Both the position numbers and the translations under genes were made by a program. From a bacterium (GTDB taxonomy: Bacteria > Planctomycetota > JACOTG01 > JAUIME01), in NCBI GenBank assembly GCA_030433195.1, contig JAUIME010000420.1:1-5211 (forward strand): a stretch of DNA of 5,211 bases, given 5' to 3'. Numbering within the stretch: position 1 is the first letter of the stretch; each line of letters opens with the position of its first letter. This document shows, in pieces, positions 1 to 5,211 of the stretch. The notes beneath the pieces are model-generated. The model had not been told where the DNA came from and made no database searches. It worked only from the letters and a program-made list of their open reading frames with translations.

Positions 1-2104
1 TTGCGCGGTCCGATTGCGTGAGATCGACGTCGAGCGATTGCAGGCGGGCGATCCGATCGAGGCATTGCTTCAGGGACGCGATGTCGCGGGCGCGCAGGAA
101 TCCCTCCCCGGCCGCGAGGTAGCGCTCGAGCGATTCTTGCAGTCGGCCGTCTCGGCGGTACGCCTCGCCGAGGCGGTAGTAGAGGCCGAGCGAAGGCGAG
201 AAGTCCGGATCGCCGTCGAAGACCTGACGCTCGGCGTTCATCGCGGCTTCGAGCTGGAACACCGTCGTGTAGATGGTGCCGTCTTGTTCGCGGTCGCCGT
301 GGCGCTCGAAGATGCTCGCGAGCAGCAGGTGATATCGAAGGATGTTCTCCCAATCGCGCGAGCGGTAAGCCCGCGACTTGCCGTCGAACATCTGCTCGAC
401 GAGCTTCGCGAAGACGGCCGGATACTCCTTGAAGATGCCCGGGTGTTCGCGCAGTACGCTCGCCGCATAGGTGGCCGGGCTCGAGTTCTCGCTGTCGAGC
501 TCCCACGCGGCCATGTAGCGAACGAGTGCCTCGTCGGGGGCGCCGGCGCGCGCGAATGCGCTGGCGGCGCTCGTCAGGAGGTTCGCGAAGTCGCCGCCCC
601 AACTGCTGCGCTTCCACGGAAGGAAGAGGCGGTGGAGCCCCGATTCGTTGACCTCGGCCGCCAGGCCCGGTTCGTAGGCGCGCTGCATGTCGCGCACGTA
701 GGGTTCGAGCGCAGAGTCGCTGCCGATCTCTTCCAAGAAGGGACGCTCTTCGGCTCGGAAGCTCTCGAGGTCGGGCGCACGCTCGGCGAGGACGCGGACG
801 TAGCCGGCGCAAAGGCGCGGCGCGTCGTCGGATCCGGACCATGCTTCGAGGCATTCGCGAAGACGTCGACTCGCGAGATCGCGGCGGCCGGCGGACACGA
901 GCATGTCGGCGACGAGTACCGCGTCGTCGACTCGGGGCTCACCGGTTTGGAAGAGCGTGCGGTAGGCGCCATCGGCGGCGGCCTCGAAGCGGGGCTTGGC
1001 TCGCAGCGACCCGAGGTAGTACCGCGTCGCCGAATCCGGATCGCCCGACAGCTCGTAGGCGCGGCCGAGATTGTAGTCGTAGATCGAGCGCGCGGGGTCG
1101 TCGGCCGGAATGTCGATGGCGCGGAGCGTGGTGACGGCGGCATCGTAGTCGCGTTGCGCGATCTGAGTGACGGCCAAGTCGTTGCGCGCACGCGTCTGCT
1201 GCGCGGGCGTCCCGATGTCGATGACTCGGTCGTAGATCGCCACCTGCTGTTCGAGTCGCTCGGGGGCTTGCCCTTGGCTCCGCTTGCTGTCGACCTGGAG
1301 GATCCGGCCGCGCTCGAGCGCCAAGTCGGCTTCGAGCGACGTCACCCCGAACTCGCGCGCCGTGGTCTCGGCGGCTTCGTACCGACCTGCCGCGGTGGTG
1401 AGGTCGCCCGTCTTCTGCGCCTGCATCGCGAGCTCGACGTCGCGTTGGAACGGGGGATGCGATTCGAGCAGAGCTCGTTGGAGGTCGGGGTCGCGGAGGA
1501 TCTCGCTGCGAGCGCCCGGATCGTCGAAGACGGCGGTCGCGATCTCGGGACGCGCGAAGAGAACGCCGGCTTCGTCGCGTTCGATGGTCTCACGGACTCC
1601 CGAGCTTCGCACCATGACTTCCGAAACCCGACGGCCTCCGAGGACGCGAGTCCGATCGCGATCCGGAAGTTGCCGCATCGCCCGGCGCAGGACTTCCGCG
1701 TCGATGACGAGTCGCTCGAGGTTCTCCGACGGCGCGGCCGGTGCGGGTTCTTCGCGGACGGCGAGGCGCGGACGTGCGAGTGTCGCCGAGCGTGTTTCGA
1801 GTCGCTCGGCGGTTCGTGCGCGGCGCGTCTCAGGGCGTCGCCGCACCGGCTCGTCGGTCTCCAGGGGACGCTGGATCGGCTCGAGTCGTGCGGATCGGGA
1901 TGGGGGTTCGGGGGCGACCGGATCCGCGTCGACCACGGGGCGTCGCGATGCCCGAGCGGGCGGCTCGCGTCGGTCTTCCGGCGACGGCGCGGCCGAGCCG
2001 GTATCGGACTTCGCGGGCGTGGGACTCGTCTTGCACGACGATCCCGCCGCGGCGACGAGAACGATCGAGGACAGGATCATCAGGAACCGCGGACCACGTG
2101 CCAT
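1..2104 (-). CDS. TPR-like repeat putative lipoprotein, C-terminus beyond window edge
   Basis: Reading the minus strand from ATG at 2104, the frame stays open for 701 codons to base 2 and leaves the window without a stop, so the gene is 3'-partial. Residues 1-23 form a leader: a short basic start, a hydrophobic stretch (LMILSSIVLVAAAG) and then GSSC with Cys24. This is probably a lipoprotein signal, although the usual Leu at -3 is Gly. Residues 25-127 are a Pro/Arg/Glu/Ala-rich low-complexity linker, as in tethered envelope proteins. From about residue 220 the sequence is alpha-helical with TPR-like units, for example at about 220-256, 306-330, 342-373 (YNLGRAYELSGDPDSATRYY) and 639-670 (YRLGEAYRRDGRLQESLERY). 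TPR arrays generally bind proteins. No catalytic motif is visible. ATG 2104 is chosen because AAGGAAGGTGA precedes it at a good distance. The gene starts 35 nt after the upstream stop, so it is probably the third gene of the operon. The existence of the gene is firm. Lipidation and exact repeat boundaries are inferred. Confidence 0.88.
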   Translation of the reverse strand, partial: MARGPRFLMILSSIVLVAAAGSSCKTSPTPAKSDTGSAAPSPEDRREPPARASRRPVVDADPVAPEPPSRSARLEPIQRPLETDEPVRRRPETRRARTAERLETRSATLARPRLAVREEPAPAAPSENLERLVIDAEVLRRAMRQLPDRDRTRVLGGRRVSEVMVRSSGVRETIERDEAGVLFARPEIATAVFDDPGARSEILRDPDLQRALLESHPPFQRDVELAMQAQKTGDLTTAAGRYEAAETTAREFGVTSLEADLALERGRILQVDSKRSQGQAPERLEQQVAIYDRVIDIGTPAQQTRARNDLAVTQIAQRDYDAAVTTLRAIDIPADDPARSIYDYNLGRAYELSGDPDSATRYYLGSLRAKPRFEAAADGAYRTLFQTGEPRVDDAVLVADMLVSAGRRDLASRRLRECLEAWSGSDDAPRLCAGYVRVLAERAPDLESFRAEERPFLEEIGSDSALEPYVRDMQRAYEPGLAAEVNESGLHRLFLPWKRSSWGGDFANLLTSAASAFARAGAPDEALVRYMAAWELDSENSSPATYAASVLREHPGIFKEYPAVFAKLVEQMFDGKSRAYRSRDWENILRYHLLLASIFERHGDREQDGTIYTTVFQLEAAMNAERQVFDGDPDFSPSLGLYYRLGEAYRRDGRLQESLERYLAAGEGFLRARDIASLKQCLDRIARLQSLDVDLTQSDRA

Positions 2105-2108
2105 CGAG

Positions 2109-2119
2109 TCACCTTCCTT
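2109..2119 (-). promoter_or_regulatory. Ribosome binding site of the TPR lipoprotein gene
   Basis: On the minus strand AAGGAAGGTGA lies 4 nt before the ATG at 2104, with its AAGG cores about 7 and 11 nt away. It supports this start. The 35-nt gap to the upstream stop holds no clear promoter, which fits co-transcription. Confidence 0.65.
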
Positions 2120-2139
2120 TCGTTACCCCCGACGATGTC

Positions 2140-3087
2140 TCAGTTCGCGATCAGCGGAACTTCGCAGTCGAACGGCGCTTCGGAGACGCTTCGCAAGTAC
2201 AGCAGCCAGGGTTCGAGCTCGGGCAACTTCGTGAGCTGCGCATCGTCGATCGACTTCTCGATCGTCAACGGGAACTCCCACTTGTGGTGGATGACGGCCA
2301 CGGCCGAGAACGGAGGATCGGCCGCGTACTCCAGTGGAAGGCCGGTGCCGATCGAGTGCAGTCTCACGATCCCGCGGTTGCCCCAGCGACACTCCACGAT
2401 GAACTCCGAGCGGGCGAGCCGGCAGAAGCGCTCCCAAGGGAGCGGCAACACGAGAACGTCGGGCGCGTCGTCCGAGATCTCGGCTTCGAGCATCCCGAGC
2501 GGGGCGATCGTTTTGAGCTTCTCGAGCATCGCTGCGTCGTGTGCGGCGAGCATACGTGTGAAGGCTTCGTCGATTCTCGCGGGCAGATCGTTGCGGCTCG
2601 GGAACCCGCTGATCGTGAGCCGATCGAGCTCGCCGGGCGGGTAGAGCGTGACGGTCCAGTCCGGGGCCGCGGGGTCGCCGCGTTCGGCCTTCGAGCGGAC
2701 GGCGGCGCAAAGAGACCATTCGGTCTCGCTCGAGAGCCAGACGTCGAGCCGTCGGGGAGAGGCCTCGGCCGTTCCCACGATGTTCCAGCATCCGACGAGA
2801 TCCGACTCGGAGCACGCCTTCGCGAGAGACTCCGTGATCGCGATCTGCGCGACTTCCGCTTCTGCGTAGAGGTTCTCGACCGCGGTCTGCTCGAATCGGA
2901 AGCAGACGTGAAGAGGAAGCAGCTCTTCCGCTGCCGCCGTCCGGGCCGTCGCGATGGCGCTCAGGAGCAGGGCGACGACCATGAGGCCGGGGATACCCGA
3001 AGCTCGAAAAAATCGGCCGCATCGAAGAGCATGCTGTGGGCTCCTCGTCGGTCCGCGCCGGGTCGGAGACTCGGTGGTTCCGCGCAT
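2140..3087 (-). CDS. Secreted protein of unknown function
   Basis: This encodes 315 residues. I do not recognise a family. A long basic N-region (residues 1-34, many Arg) precedes a hydrophobic core (about 35-47, MVVALLLSAIATA) and a likely cleavage region around ARTAAA-EE (residues 49-55), so it should be exported by Sec as a soluble periplasmic protein. The mature part has seven cysteines (62, 92, 100, 127, 222, 233, 308), which could form disulphides outside the cytoplasm. It looks like a mixed alpha/beta domain, with strands such as WTVTLYP and DVLVLPLP and a helical stretch at about 171-195. The start ATG at 3087 is chosen because AGGAGGTGA ends 2 nt before it. A GTG at 3093 lies inside that site and is unlikely. 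ATG at 2982, just before the hydrophobic core, would give a shorter leader but has no Shine-Dalgarno. It lies between the membrane protein and the TPR lipoprotein and is probably in one operon with them. Confidence 0.85.
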   Translation of the reverse strand: MRGTTESPTRRGPTRSPQHALRCGRFFRASGIPGLMVVALLLSAIATARTAAAEELLPLHVCFRFEQTAVENLYAEAEVAQIAITESLAKACSESDLVGCWNIVGTAEASPRRLDVWLSSETEWSLCAAVRSKAERGDPAAPDWTVTLYPPGELDRLTISGFPSRNDLPARIDEAFTRMLAAHDAAMLEKLKTIAPLGMLEAEISDDAPDVLVLPLPWERFCRLARSEFIVECRWGNRGIVRLHSIGTGLPLEYAADPPFSAVAVIHHKWEFPLTIEKSIDDAQLTKLPELEPWLLYLRSVSEAPFDCEVPLIAN

Positions 3088-3089
3088 GG

Positions 3090-3098
3090 TCACCTCCT
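3090..3098 (-). promoter_or_regulatory. Strong ribosome binding site of the secreted protein gene
   Basis: The minus strand reads AGGAGGTGA directly before CC-ATG, with AGGAGG 5 nt from the start codon. It decides for ATG 3087 over the GTG at 3093. Its first bases overlap the last copy of the neighbouring 17-bp repeat array. Confidence 0.85.
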
Positions 3099-3164
3099 CG
3101 ATTTCAGATCGACCTCTGTTTCAGATCAACCTCTATTTGAGATCAACCTCTACTTCAGATCAAC
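3097..3164 (-). repeat. Four tandem copies of a 17-bp direct repeat
   Basis: Read on the minus strand, the unit is GTTGATCTGAAATAGAG, repeated four times without spacers: 3164-3148, 3147-3131, 3130-3114 and 3113-3097. The copies differ from this consensus by 1, 1, 1 and 2 bases. The first copy encodes the last four residues (VDLK) and TAG stop of the membrane protein gene. The other three fill the gap to the next gene, and the last copy runs into its Shine-Dalgarno sequence. It probably arose by duplication of the 3' end of the upstream gene. The unit is AT-richer than the surroundings. Each junction reads AGAGGT or similar and so resembles a ribosome binding site. The function is unknown: the array could be a protein-binding array, an mRNA element that sets expression of the next gene, or neutral slippage. 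Confidence 0.95.
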
Positions 3165-4136
3165 GACTTGCGGGAAGTCCGCTGCGTCGTCGATTCGTGC
3201 GATCGTGATCGCTCCCGTCGTTCCGAGGAGTTTCCCGGTCTCTTTCGAGAACAGCTCGACGGTCACGGTCTCGTTGGGCACCAACTCTCGGACTTCGACG
3301 CCGAGATCGTGGGGCCGCGTCCAGTAGGGCACGAAGCGGTCCTGCTTGCGGGCTTCGAGCACCGACTCCCAACGGTCGCGAAGACGGGCCGGAATGTCCA
3401 CGTCGGCATCGCATCCGACGAACACGAGGTGTCCCGTGAAGTCCGTCACGATTTCCTCTTCGCCCAAACGAATCCTCAGCTCCAACGGGTTCTCCCGGCC
3501 GATGTCGATGAGAGGCGTTGCGGGACGCACCAAGAGTACCGGGCGGCGAAACGAGCTCGGCACATGCAGCTCGGTGACGCGCCACGACCGCACGCGGACT
3601 CGGATGTCGGGGTGCCCCTCGACTTTGACGCGGACCGGCGTCGACGAACCGGGGGTGGTCCAATGCAGAGACCGCTTGCGCCCGTCGGCCGGGAGCCGCA
3701 GGAACGTGTCGTCGTTCTCGACGCTCCCGAAGTACAAGCGGCGATCCGCGGCTCCGGCGAACGAATTGACTTCGATCGTGCCCAGAAACGACAGGATCGC
3801 GAGGCCGAACAAGAAGGCGCCGGCGAGGACGTAGGTCGTTGCGGGAGCAATCAGGAGGCGGTCGACGGCCGCTTGAAGTTCCTCGATGCGTCGCCCCGGA
3901 ATGAGCTTCGACACGAACGCGATCCAAGCGAACAGGCCGCCGAGCGAGAGCAGGCCGCCGAACACACCGAACCAATCCGTGTAGCGAAGCATCCATCCAC
4001 TCGCTGCAACCCCTAGGGCGAGTAGGAGAACGATGTTCAGGGCAAAGCGCGAGGTCGACGACTTCGTCTCTTCGGGCGCTCTTTCGGATCGCGCGTTCGA
4101 CGCGCGTTGCTCATTCTCCGGGTCCTCCGCATTCAT
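3150..4136 (-). CDS. Three-helix membrane protein with extracytoplasmic beta-rich domain
   Basis: This encodes 328 residues and is not a family I recognise. A charged hydrophilic N-terminus (1-30) is followed by three predicted membrane helices at about 31-50 (FALNIVLLLALGVAASGWML), 55-78 and 102-120. Basic residues at the N-terminus and in the loop after helix 2 (KLIPGRR) put both on the cytoplasmic side, so the C-terminal 200 residues should face the periplasm. That part is rich in alternating beta-strand patterns (PVRVKVEGHPDIRVRVRSW, PVLLVRPATPLIDI, TVTVELFSK), like a small beta-sandwich or PEGA-like domain, though no signature is decisive. I chose ATG 4136. An in-frame TTG at 4172 would add 12 residues, but it has no Shine-Dalgarno and coincides with the -35 box of a putative promoter. 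The gene is probably the first of a three-gene envelope operon. Its stop lies inside the 17-bp repeat array. Confidence 0.87.
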   Translation of the reverse strand: MNAEDPENEQRASNARSERAPEETKSSTSRFALNIVLLLALGVAASGWMLRYTDWFGVFGGLLSLGGLFAWIAFVSKLIPGRRIEELQAAVDRLLIAPATTYVLAGAFLFGLAILSFLGTIEVNSFAGAADRRLYFGSVENDDTFLRLPADGRKRSLHWTTPGSSTPVRVKVEGHPDIRVRVRSWRVTELHVPSSFRRPVLLVRPATPLIDIGRENPLELRIRLGEEEIVTDFTGHLVFVGCDADVDIPARLRDRWESVLEARKQDRFVPYWTRPHDLGVEVRELVPNETVTVELFSKETGKLLGTTGAITIARIDDAADFPQVVDLK

Positions 4137-4142
4137 GCGCCG

Positions 4143-4172
4143 AACATACTCGCGTGGCGGGGATCGCGTCAA
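4143..4172 (-). promoter_or_regulatory. Putative sigma70-type promoter for the envelope operon
   Basis: On the minus strand TTGACG (4172-4167) and TATGTT (4148-4143) are separated by 18 nt. They match the -35 consensus at 5 of 6 positions and the -10 consensus at 4 of 6. Exactly six bases separate the -10 box from ATG 4136, so the expected transcript would begin at or near the A of the start codon and be leaderless. No Shine-Dalgarno precedes this ATG, which is consistent. In a GC-rich genome chance matches occur, and the housekeeping consensus of this organism is unknown. Confidence 0.45.
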
Positions 4173-4208
4173 GACGCCGATGCAAAGGAGAACCGGGAGG
4201 CGCCGCGG

Positions 4209-4225
4209 CCTGACCTTTCGTCAGG
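4209..4225 (-). other. Hairpin across the stop codon of the reverse transcriptase gene
   Basis: The minus strand reads CCTGAC-GAAAG-GTCAGG, a perfect 6-bp stem with a 5-base loop that includes the TGA stop at 4223-4221. No run of T follows, so it is not a typical intrinsic terminator. It could mark the 3' end of the transcript, protect it, or be chance. Confidence 0.4.
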
Positions 4226-5211
4226 ACGACGCGGGCGTCCAGTCGATGCGGCGAAGCATCTCGCGCAATCGGCTGCCGCGCTCGGGTGCGATCATCTCGA
4301 CCCACGCGACACGTCCCGTCAGGTGTGCGCGGAAATCGGCGACGCGGGCGCGGTTCTGGCTCGCGGGGCCGAAGCGGACGCAGTTGTGCAGGATCGCCTT
4401 CAAGCGATCGTAGGAATCGCGACGAATGTTGGGGCGCTCGTTCAAGACGACGCCCGCGGCGTGCTGGCATGTCCCGCGGCGCATGATGCGCGTCTTGCGC
4501 GGCTCGACCTCGAAGCCGTTCTCGCGTGCGATCGCGAGAACGTGGGCGTGGAATCGTCGCGCGCCGCGACCGAACTCGGGCCCGCCCGAGAAAAGCAGAT
4601 CGTCGCCGTAGCGCGTGTAGGCGGCACGGGCCGTATCCGCCAGACGTGACAGCCGGAAGTCGAGCCAGACCGAACACAGATTGGCGAGGGCCGGCGAAGT
4701 CGGCGCACCTTGCGGCAGGTGCGGCCGAGCATAGCGCGCGAGGATCGCACGTCGTTCGCTGCGCGTCTGCGCATGCGGGCAGCCACGAAGCACGCGCATG
4801 GGCGGGTGATTCGTCATGAGTCCCGCGAGCATCCGCGCGACCTCGTCTCGGTAACCGACGTAGCGGAGGTAGTCGACGACCCAACGGAAGCGGATCGTCG
4901 CGAAGAAGTCGCGCAGGTCGACGCGCAGCACCGTGTGCTGATTGGCGTGCACGGCCGTGAACGAGCGCACCGATCGTCCGCGCCGGAAGCCGTGCACGCA
5001 GCCCCAAAGCGGGATCTTCTCGAGGAGCCGCATCAGGAGATTGCGTTGGATCTCCTTCAACCGGGGCTTGGGCGCTTCGATCAAACGGACGCCGCCCGAC
5101 GGCTTCTTGATCCAGTGATAGCGATAGTGGCGCAGGGGTTCGCGCGGCACCTGGCGTTCGAGGCTGCGAAGGTCCGCGAACCACTCGAGCTCTTCGGTCC
5201 GGAGACCGAGA
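4221..5211 (-). CDS. Retron-like reverse transcriptase, N-terminus beyond window edge
   Basis: This is an RNA-directed DNA polymerase. The frame is open from the right edge (first full codon 5210-5208) to TGA at 4223-4221, giving 329 visible residues. A GTG at 5150 could be read as a start, but the 20 codons before it (LGLRTEELEWFADLRSLERQ) look like the usual segment ahead of the RT core, so the gene begins outside. Visible numbering: RT1 about 31-58 (GGVRLIEAPKPRLKEIQR), HGFRRGRS 73-80, motif A VDLRDFF with catalytic Asp98, motif B LPQGAPTSP 165-173, motif C YGDD 201-204 and the thumb GVVLNERPNIRRDSYDRL from about 253. QGxxxSP separates it from diversity-generating retroelement enzymes, and there is no maturase or endonuclease domain after the thumb. 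Retron hallmarks are altered: FTAVH replaces NAxxH and AAG (4460-4452) replaces VTG. It is therefore a retron-like RT of uncertain subgroup. Many relatives act in phage defence, but that role is not shown here. Confidence 0.95.
   Translation of the reverse strand, partial: LGLRTEELEWFADLRSLERQVPREPLRHYRYHWIKKPSGGVRLIEAPKPRLKEIQRNLLMRLLEKIPLWGCVHGFRRGRSVRSFTAVHANQHTVLRVDLRDFFATIRFRWVVDYLRYVGYRDEVARMLAGLMTNHPPMRVLRGCPHAQTRSERRAILARYARPHLPQGAPTSPALANLCSVWLDFRLSRLADTARAAYTRYGDDLLFSGGPEFGRGARRFHAHVLAIARENGFEVEPRKTRIMRRGTCQHAAGVVLNERPNIRRDSYDRLKAILHNCVRFGPASQNRARVADFRAHLTGRVAWVEMIAPERGSRLREMLRRIDWTPASS

Noticed and set aside
574..1191. Shorter minus-strand frames inside 1-2104 (238-468, 574-1191, 1342-1593, 1830-2036)
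   Set aside because: They lie in other frames of the 701-codon TPR gene and give Ser/Arg/Pro/Thr-rich low-complexity products typical of shifted GC-rich coding sequence.
14..2644. A plus-strand open frame of 876 codons from a TTG start
   Set aside because: It is the in-register antisense of the TPR gene for 2 kb and then runs on into the antisense of the secreted protein gene. It is Arg/Gly/Ala/Glu-rich without domains, has no ribosome binding site, and the minus strand carries signal sequence, TPR-like repeats and good start sites.
2123..3022. A second minus-strand frame overlapping the secreted protein gene
   Set aside because: The product is extremely Arg-rich and lacks the signal sequence and Shine-Dalgarno of the overlapping frame 2140-3087.
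3097..3164. The repeat array as a CRISPR
   Set aside because: The 17-bp units abut directly without spacers, and there are no cas genes.
1741..3327. A plus-strand open frame of 528 codons across 1741-3327
   Set aside because: It spans three minus-strand genes and the tandem repeat, and its product has no recognisable domain. The repeat makes a spurious peptide repeat in it.
4137..4220. A retron msr-msd RNA in the gap downstream of the RT gene
   Set aside because: The gap is 84 nt, shows only one short hairpin and a promoter-like element, and lies on the wrong side. In retrons the RNA is normally upstream of the RT, here beyond 5211.
5148..5150. GTG at 5150 as the start of the reverse transcriptase
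   Set aside because: The frame stays open to the window edge, and the 20 residues before it resemble the conserved segment preceding the RT core, so the gene is taken as 5'-partial.
4111..5184. A 357-codon minus-strand frame overlapping the reverse transcriptase
   Set aside because: It is a shifted frame of the RT gene, Arg/Ala/Pro-rich. All seven RT motifs lie in the other frame.
4221..5211. The RT as part of a diversity-generating retroelement or group II intron
   Set aside because: Motif B is QGxxxSP rather than the SQ form of DGR enzymes. No template/variable repeat pair is visible, and no maturase X/HNH domain or intron domain V-like RNA follows the thumb.

Overview
The window comes from a GC-rich bacterial chromosome. 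The genes are tightly packed, starts include ATG with strong Shine-Dalgarno sequences, and one gene has a lipoprotein-type leader and TPR-like repeats. The taxon cannot be fixed from the sequence. Planctomycetota or Myxococcota would fit the composition, the TPR lipoprotein and the type of reverse transcriptase, but this is a low-confidence inference. All genes I can support lie on the minus strand, so transcription runs from the right edge to the left edge.

From right to left, the first gene is a reverse transcriptase of the retron-like type (4221-5211). Its N-terminus lies beyond the right edge. It keeps the full catalytic set: Asp in motif A, QGxxxSP in motif B and YGDD in motif C. Two hallmarks of canonical retron enzymes are degenerate: the NAxxH box reads FTAVH and the VTG triplet reads AAG. 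Any retron msr-msd RNA would be upstream of the gene and therefore outside this window. A small hairpin spans its stop codon.

After an 84-nt gap holding a plausible sigma70-type promoter, three envelope genes follow in a probable operon. The first is a three-helix membrane protein with a beta-rich extracytoplasmic domain (3150-4136). The second is a secreted, Cys-containing protein of unknown function (2140-3087). The third is a large TPR-like putative lipoprotein (1-2104) that runs off the left edge, so its C-terminus is missing. A 68-bp array of four 17-bp tandem repeats overlaps the end of the first gene and fills the leader of the second, up to its Shine-Dalgarno sequence. The last two genes are 35 nt apart.

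The predicted localisation (inner membrane, periplasm, lipid-anchored) suggests that the three proteins work together at the cell envelope. No catalytic domain is recognisable in any of them. Whether the reverse transcriptase belongs functionally with them is open: all are co-directional, but the promoter in the gap argues for at least partly separate expression. There is no stretch of 300 bases without a gene.
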